Assembly: GCA_043755435.1 (NCBI GenBank)
Contig: JAYUSZ010000103.1
Location: 10,433-74,432 of the forward strand
DNA from: JANXSF01 sp043755435
GTDB lineage: Bacteria > Acidobacteriota > Terriglobia > Bryobacterales > Bryobacteraceae
Reading direction: 5' to 3'
Length of the DNA: 64,000 nucleotides
The notes beneath the pieces are model-generated. The model searched no databases. It was not told the origin of the DNA and saw nothing but the letters and a program-made list of their open reading frames with translations. The stretch's first letter is position 1; each line of letters opens with the position of its first letter. Positions 25,644 through 34,971 of the stretch are shown piece after piece. The position numbers were made by a program, and so were the translations under genes.

Positions 25644-27074
25644 ATGGAAGCTCAATCATTTTCAGTTAAACGAGCGCAGGTGGAGTTTCACAACTTTGCT
25701 TCGCTGGGAGAACCGGAACGTGCCACCAAGGTTTATGCTGAAGAAAATTACCGTCGCGGCGCTCTGATCCGAAACCATCTACATTTCACCGGTGGGTTGG
25801 GTCCGTTCCTTGAAATCGGCGCCAATGCTGGTCACACCAGCTACATGCTCTGCAATGAATTCGGGGTTGAAGGCTACGCCCTTGATATTTCTGCTGATTC
25901 CTTACGCCACGGCATTGCCTTGCAACATGAATGGCATATGGAGCGCGCCCCTGTCCGGCTTGCCGGTGATGCGCTGCATCTTCCATTTAAAGATGGTTCG
26001 CTGGGCTCTGTGCTGGCATTTCAAATGTTAAGCCAATTCATGGATATTGAAGCCGTGTTCCTTGAAGTGAAACGCGTGCTGGCTCCTGGAGGAGTTTTCA
26101 TCTTTGCCGAAGAACCACTGAAACGGCAATTGACGATGAGTCTTTATCGTGCGCCTTACTGGGACACAATGAAGCCCTGGGAACGCAAGCTGTACGAATG
26201 GGGCCTGCTTGGGTATTTTGTAAGGGACGTCATCGGTGCGCATCAGGAAGAAAGTTTCGGCATTCGGCAGAATCACCGCATGACCTTGCGCCATTGGCAT
26301 GCTTTGACAACGAAGCATTTCGCAGCCCACGAATATGAAATGTTTGTCCCTGAACGTGGATGGGGCGAACGGATTGTGAAGCAGGCTTTGATTAAAACGG
26401 ACCGGCACAAAACAGTGTGGCGCGCGGCCCGCTTGTTAGGTGGAACGCTAGCAGCATTCTTGAAAAAGGAAGGCGAGCGGCCACAAGGTTTGGAACCAGG
26501 GGAGCGGTTTGAAACTTGTCTCCGCTGTCCGGATTGCCATGCAGCGCTCAACCGGTCCAAGGATGAGATTCTCAGTTGTTCGAGGTGCAGTTACACGGCG
26601 CCGAATGAAGGGGGCGTCTACAACCTGCTGCCTTCGGAGGACAAAAAAGAACTGTACCCTGGTGACCGGCAGGACGTGATTGACTTTTCTATCCCCGGGC
26701 ACGAATCGAAACTGACTTCCGGTTTTTACGATTTGGAAGGTGTCTACGGTAATAAATACCGTTGGATTGCGGGGACTGCTGAAGCGGTTTTGAAGCCCGT
26801 TCATGAGGGACCGCAGCGCTTGCGTCTTCGAGGGCATGCCCATGAAAACCTCTTCTCACACGGGCAGGAACCGCTTGTGGAAATTGAGGCAAACGGGGTG
26901 AACGTGGGCCGATGGCCCCTGGATCGCAAAGGCCTGTTTGTGCTTGAGGCAAATTTGCCAGATGCCACCGAATACCGCATCCGCATCAAAGCTAGTCCAG
27001 TTTGGGAGCCTGTGGATGATCAGCGGCCACTGACGGTTACCATCGCCATGGTGCGATTGGTGCCGGGCGTCTAA
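25644..27074 (+). CDS. Class I methyltransferase with zinc-ribbon and C-terminal beta domain
   Basis: A 476-residue three-part protein. Residues about 40-170 are a SAM-binding Rossmann domain (FLEIGANAGHTSYML; FKDGSLGSVLAFQMLSQFMD). Residues about 285-335 are a Trm112-like zinc ribbon with two CxxC pairs (CLRCPDC and SCSRC). The last about 130 residues look like a beta-sandwich (LRLRGHAHENLF, then VEIEANGVNVGRWPLD). Similar layouts occur in methyltransferases acting on sugars or lipid-linked molecules. Its stop codon overlaps that of convergent tyrS by 4 nt. It is last in a three-gene run (HAD phosphatase, amidohydrolase-like lipoprotein, methyltransferase). The substrate is unknown. Confidence 0.8.
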   Translation: MEAQSFSVKRAQVEFHNFASLGEPERATKVYAEENYRRGALIRNHLHFTGGLGPFLEIGANAGHTSYMLCNEFGVEGYALDISADSLRHGIALQHEWHMERAPVRLAGDALHLPFKDGSLGSVLAFQMLSQFMDIEAVFLEVKRVLAPGGVFIFAEEPLKRQLTMSLYRAPYWDTMKPWERKLYEWGLLGYFVRDVIGAHQEESFGIRQNHRMTLRHWHALTTKHFAAHEYEMFVPERGWGERIVKQALIKTDRHKTVWRAARLLGGTLAAFLKKEGERPQGLEPGERFETCLRCPDCHAALNRSKDEILSCSRCSYTAPNEGGVYNLLPSEDKKELYPGDRQDVIDFSIPGHESKLTSGFYDLEGVYGNKYRWIAGTAEAVLKPVHEGPQRLRLRGHAHENLFSHGQEPLVEIEANGVNVGRWPLDRKGLFVLEANLPDATEYRIRIKASPVWEPVDDQRPLTVTIAMVRLVPGV

Positions 27075-28360
27075 GCAACAACAACCAAGTGGAAATTCTT
27101 CTTCCCGGATCGAAGCAACATTGCTCCGGGCCATTTCAAGTCTTCTGCTGAAACCATCTTCTGAGCCTGGCTCTGTCGCTCATTGTTCAAATTCACTCCG
27201 CCGCCTTCAATCAATTTTCTGGCTGCCCCTTTACTGTCGGCAAGTTTTGTCCGAACCAACAAATCCACCAAACTGATCCCTGCTTGCACTTCAACTGCAG
27301 ATACTTCCGTAACCGGGACTTCCCCAGCCAACATCGTCACCGTTTCCGCAGTAGGCACTTCATTCGATGCTGAAAACAGAATCCGGCTCGCCGCCTCTAC
27401 CGCTTTCACTGTCTCAACCCCATGGATCACGCCCGTGCACTCCGCGGCCAATACTCGCTGGGCCTCACGGTTTTCTGGCTGTGCTTCCACATCTTTCGCC
27501 AATTCCTCAATGCGAGGTTGCTCAAGAAACGTGAATAGTTTCAAGTAGCGGACCACATCCGCATCAGCAGTTTGCAGCCAATATTGGTACATCGTATATG
27601 GACTTGTCCGCTTTGCATCCAGCCACAAAGCACCCTCTTCGGTCTTGCCGAATTTCTTCCCAGTGGACGTGGTCAACAAGGGAAACGTGATCCCATCTCC
27701 ACGCTTGCTCAGTACGCGGCGAATCAGTTCTTTTCCAGAAAGGATATTCCCCCACTGATCGCTGCCGCCCATCTGAATGGCGCAGTCATGATGCTGGCAC
27801 AGGTACAAGAAATCGTAAGCCTGCAACAGCATGTAGCTGAACTCGGTAAAGGAAATACCGTGGTCGCGCTCTTCAAGACGCGTTCGAACGGAATCGCGCT
27901 TAATCATTTCATTCACCGAAAAATGCTTACCGTAGTCGCGAAGGAAATCCAACAGGTTCAATGGAACTAGCCATTCGGCGTTATTCAGCATCAGCGCTTT
28001 GTCGTCGGATGAGAGATCGAAAAACCGACTCAACTGTTGTCGAATTGCTACGGAATTCTCTTCTGTCTTTTCGCTGGTGAGAAGTGTCCGCTCGGCCGAT
28101 TTTCCACTTGGATCCCCAATTAAGCCAGTGCCGCCGCCTACAAGTACCAACGGCCGATGGCCATGCCGTTGGGCATGAGCAAGGGCCATTACTGGAATCA
28201 GACTTCCTAAATGCAAGCTGTCGGCAGTAGGATCAAACCCCACGTACATAGTCCGCTTCGCTTCATTCAGGTAGGCGTCAAGATCTTCGCTCGTGACGGC
28301 TTCAAGGAAGCCACGCCAACGGAGTTCTTCTAAAAAGGTGCTTTTTGTTTCAGTAGCCAA
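27071..28360 (-). CDS. tyrS: Tyrosyl-tRNA synthetase
   Basis: A 429-residue class I synthetase. The HIGH-like motif appears as HLGS within PTADSLHLGSLIPVMAL. The tyrosine-binding QMGGSDQWGNI segment follows, then the KMSKS-equivalent KKFGKTEEGALWL. A C-terminal S4 RNA-binding domain (LVDLLVRTKLADSKGAARKLIEGGGV) completes it. It attaches tyrosine to tRNA-Tyr. The start is TTG at 28360, three nt after the stop of the M16 peptidase gene. GAGGG lies directly against that TTG, so the true start may be slightly further in. Co-transcription with the peptidase gene is likely. Confidence 0.97.
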   Translation of the reverse strand: MATETKSTFLEELRWRGFLEAVTSEDLDAYLNEAKRTMYVGFDPTADSLHLGSLIPVMALAHAQRHGHRPLVLVGGGTGLIGDPSGKSAERTLLTSEKTEENSVAIRQQLSRFFDLSSDDKALMLNNAEWLVPLNLLDFLRDYGKHFSVNEMIKRDSVRTRLEERDHGISFTEFSYMLLQAYDFLYLCQHHDCAIQMGGSDQWGNILSGKELIRRVLSKRGDGITFPLLTTSTGKKFGKTEEGALWLDAKRTSPYTMYQYWLQTADADVVRYLKLFTFLEQPRIEELAKDVEAQPENREAQRVLAAECTGVIHGVETVKAVEAASRILFSASNEVPTAETVTMLAGEVPVTEVSAVEVQAGISLVDLLVRTKLADSKGAARKLIEGGGVNLNNERQSQAQKMVSAEDLKWPGAMLLRSGKKNFHLVVVA

Positions 28361-28363
28361 CCC

Positions 28364-31186
28364 TCATTTTACCGGATTCCCATCTCCGTTCACCTTCTGA
28401 ATTTCACCCAGATTCAGGGACCGCACTCCGGCTTCAATCTTTGAAAGATCGCCGACAATCACCCAGGTCAGTTGCTCTGGCCGCAATAGCGTTTCTGCCG
28501 CCGCTGTCATGTCTTTCAAAGTAAGCGCTTCAAGACGTGGCGCATAAGTATCAAAGTAGTCTTCAGGCAACTTGAATCGGACGATTGTCTCCATCGCCTG
28601 CAACAATCCATTAGAAGTTTCCCTGCTGCCTGCCTGACTGCGGACTTCACTCTGCTGAATTTTCAATAGCTCTTCACCAGTAACAGGCTTTGCCTTGGCG
28701 ATCTCCCGCAGTTCCCTCTGAATCTCCACAATCGTCTCTTTGGTCTTGTCCGTTTGCACGGGCGCAACCACCATGAACGGACGCTGTCCACGAGTGTATG
28801 GATAAAATGTTTGCGATCCATAGGACCAATGCTTGTCTTCACGCAGGTTCATGTTGATCCGCGAGGTGAAGCTGCCGCCTAAAACCTGATCGAACGCAAA
28901 CATGCTGAGGTCTGCCGGATGGGATCGTGGTGGCGCAATTTGTCCGGCCAATACGTTGGTCAGCTGTGCACCAGGTTGATCGATCAAATACACAATTGGC
29001 TTTTCACGATGCTTCACTTCCGCCAGATTCTTCTTGGGAACCTCACCACCTTTCCAACCGGCAAACAGCTTTTCCAGTTTAGGGGCGATTTCAGCCAGCG
29101 TTGTATCGCCAACAATCAGAATGGTGGCGTTGTTCGGTTTGAACCAGGTTGAATGGAATTTCGCAAGCATTTGCGGATTGATCTTGCCGATACTTTCTTC
29201 GGTACCTGACCCACTTAACGGTTGACCATATGCGTGTCCCGCACCGTAAAGCTTCACTGGCATTACACGCAGGGCCGCTCCCATGGGTGACATCCGTTCC
29301 CGCTGAACTGCTGCAATCTGCTGGCGCTTCTGACGTTCCACATCAGCCGTAGGATACGCAGGGTTCAGCACAACGTCAGAAAAAAGTTCCAACGTTGCAT
29401 CTAAGTTAGACCTTAGTGCGGAAACGTTCACTGCGGAAAAATCGAGATTAGAGTTCGTCGCAAGAACCGCCCCCAGCCTTGCTGACTCTTCGCTGATCTG
29501 CAATGCCGAGCGCTTCGACGTTCCATCAATCATCATCTTCACCGCCAGGTTCGAAGTCCCAGCAACTCCAAATTGATCTGCCGAATATCCAGCATCCACC
29601 ATCAACTTCACGTTCACCAAGGGAAGGGCATGGCGTTCAGCCAACACAACCTGAATGCCGTTGGACAATTTAGTACGTTCCATCTTCGGCATCTTGAATG
29701 CAGGTGTTGCCCCGGGTTCAGGAAGTTTGCTGCGGTCTGTATCCTTTGTCGATGAAGTGTATTCCGGAAATGGCTGGACCTCTAAATTGAACACTCCATC
29801 GGATAGCCATTTCACCGCAGTATTCCGCACTTGTTGCGTTGTCGCAGCCTGAGTCAGTGTCAGTTGCTTCTTGTAGAAAGCAGGATCGCCAGCGTAAACC
29901 TGACCAATAGCTAGCACATCGCTTTTTCCTCCGAAGCCGCCAATTCGCTCTGCACCTCGGAGAAATGTTGCAAAAGAGCGCGTCTTGGCGATTTGCAATT
30001 CATCAACAGTGGGTCCTTCCTTCAGGAAGCGGGCTAGCTCTTCGTCCACAGCTTTTTCTACTTTCTCCAAAGCTACTCCGTTACGGACAGTTGCCATAAT
30101 GGTGAACATCCCCGCGATTTCCGAAGTTTCATTGTTCACCTGCACGTCAGTAGCTATCTGATCTTGAAACACTAATCGTTTATACAGGCGCGAAGTTCTG
30201 CCCGCACCAAGAACACCCGCCGCCAAATCCAGATACTCATTTTCTTCCGCGCCAAATTCCGGCACGTTCCAAACTTTGTACAAGCGGGCCGCGGGAACTC
30301 GGTCGAACGCCACTTGCCGTTGCGCACCAGTGCGCTTGGCAATCCAAGCTTTTTGATGCATTACCGGAGGCCCTGAAGGGATGGCCCCAAAATACCTGAA
30401 TACTTTTTCTTTGGCGGTCTTAACATCAATATCGCCGGCAATCACTATCGTCGCGTTCGCTGCCCCGTAGTAGGCTTTGAACCATTCCTTAACATCGTCG
30501 ATGGATGCCGCGCTCAAATCTTCCATGGATCCGATAACAGTCCAGGAATAAGGATGACTTGCCGGCCAAATGTTTTTGGTGATCAATTCTTCAGTAATGC
30601 CATAGGGCTGATTTTCCCCTTGTCGCTTTTCGTTCTGCACTACTCCGCGTTGTTCGTCCAGCCTAGCCTTGTCGATTACGGCCAGCATGAAACCCATTCG
30701 ATCAGATTCCAGCCACAGGATTTGATCCAGTCCTGAAGTTGGAACGTTGGTGAAATAGTTTGTCCGGTCGTTGTTCGTCGTCCCGTTCGTATCCGTTGCA
30801 CCAAGCCGCTCAAACGCCTGAAAAATGTCGGTATTGTAATGCTCACTGCCATTGAACATTAGGTGTTCATACAAATGAGCAAACCCTGTTTTACCAGGCT
30901 TTTCGTTCTTCGATCCAACGTGGTACCAGACGTTGACCGCCACGATTGGTGCCTTGTGGTCTTCATGGACGATCACCGTGAGTCCATTAGGGAGAGCGAA
31001 TTTCTCAAAGGGGATATCGACGTCAATCTTAGGAGCAGTTTGGCCTAAGGCCAAGGCCAAAGTGACCGCAGTCAAAGTTATCAGACAAAGGCCGGGGCGG
31101 CCTCGTGGCATGCAAAAAGTCGCCGCTCTGGGTCCATTTTGTCGGCGCATATTTAGGAGAGGTCGGAAGAAGTCGCGAGTCTTCAT
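28364..31186 (-). CDS. M16-family zinc metallopeptidase, two fused halves, exported
   Basis: A 940-residue protein with an N-terminal signal region (hydrophobic residues about 32-49, LCLITLTAVTLALALG). The first M16 half has the inverted zinc motif HLYEH at residues 104-108. The second half (from about residue 510, KLSNGIQVVLAERHALP) lacks a zinc motif, as in the usual catalytic-plus-inactive arrangement of pitrilysin-type proteins. The enzyme would degrade peptides in the periplasm. The start could instead be an internal ATG nearer the signal segment. It is followed after 3 nt by tyrS. Confidence 0.93.
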   Translation of the reverse strand: MKTRDFFRPLLNMRRQNGPRAATFCMPRGRPGLCLITLTAVTLALALGQTAPKIDVDIPFEKFALPNGLTVIVHEDHKAPIVAVNVWYHVGSKNEKPGKTGFAHLYEHLMFNGSEHYNTDIFQAFERLGATDTNGTTNNDRTNYFTNVPTSGLDQILWLESDRMGFMLAVIDKARLDEQRGVVQNEKRQGENQPYGITEELITKNIWPASHPYSWTVIGSMEDLSAASIDDVKEWFKAYYGAANATIVIAGDIDVKTAKEKVFRYFGAIPSGPPVMHQKAWIAKRTGAQRQVAFDRVPAARLYKVWNVPEFGAEENEYLDLAAGVLGAGRTSRLYKRLVFQDQIATDVQVNNETSEIAGMFTIMATVRNGVALEKVEKAVDEELARFLKEGPTVDELQIAKTRSFATFLRGAERIGGFGGKSDVLAIGQVYAGDPAFYKKQLTLTQAATTQQVRNTAVKWLSDGVFNLEVQPFPEYTSSTKDTDRSKLPEPGATPAFKMPKMERTKLSNGIQVVLAERHALPLVNVKLMVDAGYSADQFGVAGTSNLAVKMMIDGTSKRSALQISEESARLGAVLATNSNLDFSAVNVSALRSNLDATLELFSDVVLNPAYPTADVERQKRQQIAAVQRERMSPMGAALRVMPVKLYGAGHAYGQPLSGSGTEESIGKINPQMLAKFHSTWFKPNNATILIVGDTTLAEIAPKLEKLFAGWKGGEVPKKNLAEVKHREKPIVYLIDQPGAQLTNVLAGQIAPPRSHPADLSMFAFDQVLGGSFTSRINMNLREDKHWSYGSQTFYPYTRGQRPFMVVAPVQTDKTKETIVEIQRELREIAKAKPVTGEELLKIQQSEVRSQAGSRETSNGLLQAMETIVRFKLPEDYFDTYAPRLEALTLKDMTAAAETLLRPEQLTWVIVGDLSKIEAGVRSLNLGEIQKVNGDGNPVK

Positions 31187-31231
31187 TATTCCGTTGTAGC
31201 ACGGAGTTCGGATAGAATAGGGCGAGAAACG

Positions 31232-32122
31232 ATGGCAATCCTAGTTAACGGCGAATACATAGACGATGAAGTAGTGAAGCAGGAGGCTGCGTTGTTGCGC
31301 CCCCGCTATGAAGAAGTCATGGGAGAAATGGATCCGGTGGCGCGGGAAATCCAATTGCACGAATGGTCCAAAGAGAACGTCATTGAGCGCGTTTTGCTCC
31401 GTCAGGAAGGTTGGAAAGATCCTGAGCCGGTTCCAAGTGAAGTAATCGAAGAGGAACTGGAACGCATTCGTCCCGAGGCTGCCGACAGCTGCGATGGTGG
31501 GCCCGCGCGCGAGCAATTTGACGAAGCCGCAGCCCGAAAGGAAATTGAAGCTCGTCTAAGAGTGGAGCGTTTGGTGAGGCGTATTAGTGGTAAAGTTGCG
31601 CCCCCGAAGAACAAAGACGTCACTGAATACTACAAGAAAAATAAGGACCGCTTCTGGTTGGAAGATATGGTTCGTGCCGCCCATGTGGTGAAGAATCTGG
31701 GAGAAGGTGCGGACGAAACTGAAGCCCAAAAAGTTATGGAAGCAGCGCTGGCTGAAATTGAAGCCGGTGCTGATTTTCACGAAGTAGCAAATAAATATTC
31801 TGATTGTGGCGGCAATGGTGGAGACCTGGGTTACTTTCCACGCGGCGAGATGGTTGACGAATTTGAGAAGATCGCCTTCGCACTTCCCGTTGGCGGACGC
31901 AGTGGTATTTTCCGCTCCGTGTTCGGCCTGCACATTGCCAAAGTTGTGGACAAGCGCGAAGCCGGACCTGTTCCGCTTAACGATGTGAAAAACGAAATTG
32001 AAGCAACACTCTTGCGCGAAAAGCAGGAGCGAGCCATGGAACATTATTTAGACAAGTTGTTGGCCGGAGCCAAAGTGGAAACAGTAAAGGCGGAAGCAGC
32101 AAAGTCTGACGGAGCCGCATGA
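31232..32122 (+). CDS. Parvulin-type peptidyl-prolyl isomerase (PpiC/SurA-like)
   Basis: A 296-residue protein with an N-terminal helical chaperone-like region (1-140) and a C-terminal parvulin domain (about 155-260: VRAAHVV, then YSDCGGNGGDLGYFPRGEMVDEFEKIAFALPVG, and FGLHIAKVVDK). Rotamase domains of this type act on Xaa-Pro bonds in folding proteins. No signal peptide or anchor is seen at the N-terminus (AILVNGEYID), so the protein looks cytosolic, unlike typical SurA. The stop overlaps the next gene by 4 nt (ATGA), coupling it to the formylglycine-generating-type protein. That pairing could mean it helps that enzyme fold (inference). Confidence 0.9.
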   Translation: MAILVNGEYIDDEVVKQEAALLRPRYEEVMGEMDPVAREIQLHEWSKENVIERVLLRQEGWKDPEPVPSEVIEEELERIRPEAADSCDGGPAREQFDEAAARKEIEARLRVERLVRRISGKVAPPKNKDVTEYYKKNKDRFWLEDMVRAAHVVKNLGEGADETEAQKVMEAALAEIEAGADFHEVANKYSDCGGNGGDLGYFPRGEMVDEFEKIAFALPVGGRSGIFRSVFGLHIAKVVDKREAGPVPLNDVKNEIEATLLREKQERAMEHYLDKLLAGAKVETVKAEAAKSDGAA

Positions 32123-33099
32123 GCACTGAACTCCCGGAGATTGTCCCACATCCCTGCTGCGTTCCCAGCAAAAGCAGGAGGAAGCAATTTATTGACTCCG
32201 TCCAATCCGCTGCAAGTCGGGTGAAGGTGCACGAAGGATCTACCGGCGAAATGATCAAGTTGGATGGGGGACCATTCTGGATGGGAACGGAAAATCCGGA
32301 GGGGTTTCCAGCCGATGGCGAAGGTCCGGTGCGGCGCGTTACCATTGACGGATTCTATATGGACCGATACGCCGTCACCAATGAACAGTTTCAGGAATTC
32401 ACCAAAGCCACCAGTTACGTGACCGATTCAGAGCGGTTCAACTGGTCTTTTGTATTTCACGGCCATATTCCAAAAGAGTTTTATCCAAATGTTGTGGAAG
32501 ATACAGCGATGGGGATTGAGTGGTGGTGCAAGGTTCCTGGTGCAGATTGGAAGCATCCCGAAGGTCCGCATTCAGGCATTGATGCCCGGCAACACTTTCC
32601 AGTGACTCATGTTTCCTGGTCTGATTGCGCGGCTTACGCCAAGTGGGCCGGCAAGCGGCTTCCAACAGAAGCCGAATGGGAGTACGCATCGCGAGGTGGA
32701 CTGGAACAGAAAATCTACCCGTGGGGCGATGAACTCACGCCAGACGGCCGGCACCTGTGCAATGTTTGGCAAGGTGATTTTCCCAAACTGGATTCCGGTG
32801 ACGATGGCTTCACTGCTCCTGGGCCAGTAAATTCATTTGAGCCGAACGGCTTTGGTCTTTTTACAATCACCGGCAATGCATGGGAATGGTGCAGCGATTG
32901 GTTTCATCCTTCTTGGCATATTACTGCTACAAAAACAAATCCGGTTGGTCCGTCTAATGGCACACGGCGAGTCATGAAGGGCGGCAGCTATCTTTGTCAC
33001 AAGTCCTATTGCAACCGCTATCGCGTGGGCGCCAGGACTTCCAATACGCCAGATTCGGCGACCACTAATATTTCATTCCGATGCGTACGAGATATTTAA
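32119..33099 (+). CDS. Formylglycine-generating enzyme family protein (SUMF1)
   Basis: A 326-residue SUMF1 protein. It opens with IKLDGGPFWMGTENPEG, the standard FGE start, then FYMDRYAVTNEQFQEF and RLPTEAEWEYASRGG. Near the end is GGSYLCHKSYC, whose two cysteines (about 293 and 298) have the C-x4-C spacing of the redox pair used by true formylglycine-generating enzymes. It would convert a Cys or Ser of a sulfatase to formylglycine. No sulfatase gene lies in the window, so the partner is elsewhere. It has no signal peptide, and the 5' end overlaps the PpiC gene (ATGA). Confidence 0.92.
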   Translation: MSTELPEIVPHPCCVPSKSRRKQFIDSVQSAASRVKVHEGSTGEMIKLDGGPFWMGTENPEGFPADGEGPVRRVTIDGFYMDRYAVTNEQFQEFTKATSYVTDSERFNWSFVFHGHIPKEFYPNVVEDTAMGIEWWCKVPGADWKHPEGPHSGIDARQHFPVTHVSWSDCAAYAKWAGKRLPTEAEWEYASRGGLEQKIYPWGDELTPDGRHLCNVWQGDFPKLDSGDDGFTAPGPVNSFEPNGFGLFTITGNAWEWCSDWFHPSWHITATKTNPVGPSNGTRRVMKGGSYLCHKSYCNRYRVGARTSNTPDSATTNISFRCVRDI

Positions 33100-33386
33100 G
33101 CCTCATTTTTTCCGTCGGCGCGCTATTTTGCCAAGACCCGGTTGACCCCAAGGACCGCACGCCTCCAGCGCGCATGCCGAATGGTTCGTTGCAAAGCGAG
33201 GAAATACTAAAGGCTGAGCATGCCTCTTCGCTCAAAGATTCGCAACGACTGAAACAGCTTTCTGAGGAATTGTCAGCTGATCTGGAAAAGAACAATCGTC
33301 ATGTGGTTTCCATGCAGACCTTGAAGAAGTTGGATGAAATGGAAAAACTGGTGAAGCGAATTCGTGCCCGAATGAAACGAATTTAA
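33081..33386 (+). CDS. Small exported helical protein, function unknown
   Basis: The 101-residue frame starts inside the end of the SUMF1 gene (19 nt overlap). It has a short hydrophobic signal (LSLIFSVGALFCQ), a linker of Pro and charged residues, then a helical stretch (about 40-101) rich in Lys, Glu and Leu that may form a coiled coil. I recognise no family. The overlap, a plausible signal peptide and sensible codon use favour a real gene co-transcribed with its neighbours. Confidence 0.6.
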   Translation: MRTRYLSLIFSVGALFCQDPVDPKDRTPPARMPNGSLQSEEILKAEHASSLKDSQRLKQLSEELSADLEKNNRHVVSMQTLKKLDEMEKLVKRIRARMKRI

Positions 33387-33462
33387 GTCTTGATTAGGAG
33401 CGCTAAGGACACGAAAGTCCCTAGCTGCCGGAGCTCCGTTTTGCGCGTGTTCCTCAAAAGTC

Positions 33463-33476
33463 GGCTGACGGCAGCC
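33463..33476 (+). promoter_or_regulatory. Short hairpin ahead of pyrR, possible leader element
   Basis: GGCTG (33463-33467) and CAGCC (33472-33476) form a perfect 5-bp stem with a 4-nt loop 37 nt upstream of the pyrR start. An earlier palindrome CGGAGCTCCG lies at 33429-33438. No convincing PyrR-binding loop or T-run terminator follows, so attenuation is only a possibility. Confidence 0.3.
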
Positions 33477-33513
33477 ACTCTATTGCAGTAAAGTGGAAGT
33501 TACCTTCCAAACT

Positions 33514-34062
33514 ATGAGCACCCGGCTGAAGTCACAATTAATGAGCGCCTCAGAAATTGACCGCACTTTGGTGCGACTGGCGCATGAGATTCTGGAAAAA
33601 AGTCAGGATCTAGACAAGTTGGCATTCATTGGCATCCGCCGCCGCGGTGTACCGCTGGCACAACGATTGGCTGCCAAAATCGAGGCACTGGAAAATCGCA
33701 AGGTCCCTGTTGGCATCCTCGACATTACTTTGTATCGGGACGACCTGAGCACCGTCGGGTCTTCACCGATTTTGAACGCCACAGATATTCCCTTCGACAT
33801 AACAGGCCTCGATATCGTAATGACGGATGATGTTCTTTATACCGGTCGCACAATTCGAGCAGCGCTCGATGCCTTGTTCCACAAAGGCCGCCCAGCGCGT
33901 GTGCAATTGCTGACTTTGATTGACCGTGGCTGGCGTGAATTGCCGATTGAAGCACGCTACGTGGGGCGTATGGTGCAAACCAGCGCTAACGAAATTATTG
34001 AAGTGAAATTTCAAGAAATTGACGGAATGGAAAAAGTGCTTCTAGTGGAGAAGGATGGCTAA
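33514..34062 (+). CDS. pyrR: PyrR, pyrimidine operon regulator / uracil phosphoribosyltransferase
   Basis: Using the ATG at 33514 the protein is 182 residues (an upstream in-frame GTG lies at 33493). It has the PRPP-binding motif IVMTDDVLYTGRTIRAAL, the strand GIRRRGVPLAQRLA, the PVGILDITLYRDDL segment of PyrR, and LLTLIDRGWRELPIEARYVG. PyrR binds pyr mRNA leaders in response to UMP and has side uracil-PRTase activity. It heads pyrR-pyrB-pyrC, and its stop overlaps the pyrB start by 8 nt, so regulation of this operon by its own product is expected. Confidence 0.95.
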   Translation: MSTRLKSQLMSASEIDRTLVRLAHEILEKSQDLDKLAFIGIRRRGVPLAQRLAAKIEALENRKVPVGILDITLYRDDLSTVGSSPILNATDIPFDITGLDIVMTDDVLYTGRTIRAALDALFHKGRPARVQLLTLIDRGWRELPIEARYVGRMVQTSANEIIEVKFQEIDGMEKVLLVEKDG

Positions 34063-34963
34063 GGGACTGCTCAGCATTGAGGATTTAAGCCGGGTTGAGA
34101 TTGAATCCATTTTGGATCGTGCAAAACATTTTCAACCAGCTCAGGGTGAATCGTTTCCAAGACTTGATAAATTGCGCGGGCGTACTGTAGTGAATCTGTT
34201 TTTTGAAAACTCCACGCGTACTCGCACTAGTTTTGAAATTGCTGCCAAGCGGTTGGGTGCCGATACGCTTTCAATTACCGCCTCTGGATCGTCCGTGTCC
34301 AAAGGCGAATCCCTCGTAGATACTCTGAACACACTGGTTGCAATGCGGCCTGATGCCATTGTGATGCGCCATGCCGCCTCTGGTGCGCCGCACTTTCTTT
34401 CCCGCTATCTTTCAACGCCAATTGTTAACGCAGGCGATGGTACTCATGAACATCCAACGCAGGCATTGCTTGATGCGCGAACCATTTTGGATATTCGGGA
34501 GCGTCTCGAAAATCTGAAAGTCACCATTATTGGTGACATTGCCCACAGCCGAGTAGCGCGTTCCAACATTCATTTGCTTTCCAAGTTCGGAGCAGAAATT
34601 GTCCTTTGTGGGCCAGCGCCGTTGCTGCCGCGTCAGTTGGCGGACATGGCTCCAGGCGTCAGTTTGACAAACAACATTCGCCACGCCATTCAGGATGCCG
34701 ACGTTATTATGATGTTGCGCGTGCAGTTGGAACGGCAGCATGAATCCAACTTTCCTGCGGGCGATTACTTCAAGTTTTATGGCCTGCGGCTGGAACATTT
34801 AAGCTTGGCAAAACCCAATGTGCTGGTAATGCATCCTGGCCCAATCAACAGAGGGCGAGAAATTTCCAGCGACGTGGCCGATTCTCAAAGCTCAGTGATT
34901 CTGAACCAAGTGGAAAACGGAGTAGCCGTGCGCATGGCTGTGCTTGAGAGACTTCTCACCTAA
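34055..34963 (+). CDS. pyrB: Aspartate carbamoyltransferase catalytic subunit
   Basis: A 302-residue ATCase catalytic chain. It contains FFENSTRTRTSFEIAAKRLG (the carbamoyl-phosphate STRT motif), GDGTHEHPTQALLDA, and the C-terminal MHPGPINRGREI. It condenses carbamoyl phosphate with aspartate, the first committed step of pyrimidine synthesis. No pyrI regulatory subunit is present, so control probably goes through PyrR. It overlaps pyrR by 8 nt and pyrC begins 8 nt after its stop. Confidence 0.97.
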   Translation: MAKGLLSIEDLSRVEIESILDRAKHFQPAQGESFPRLDKLRGRTVVNLFFENSTRTRTSFEIAAKRLGADTLSITASGSSVSKGESLVDTLNTLVAMRPDAIVMRHAASGAPHFLSRYLSTPIVNAGDGTHEHPTQALLDARTILDIRERLENLKVTIIGDIAHSRVARSNIHLLSKFGAEIVLCGPAPLLPRQLADMAPGVSLTNNIRHAIQDADVIMMLRVQLERQHESNFPAGDYFKFYGLRLEHLSLAKPNVLVMHPGPINRGREISSDVADSQSSVILNQVENGVAVRMAVLERLLT

Positions 34964-34971
34964 AGAAACGA

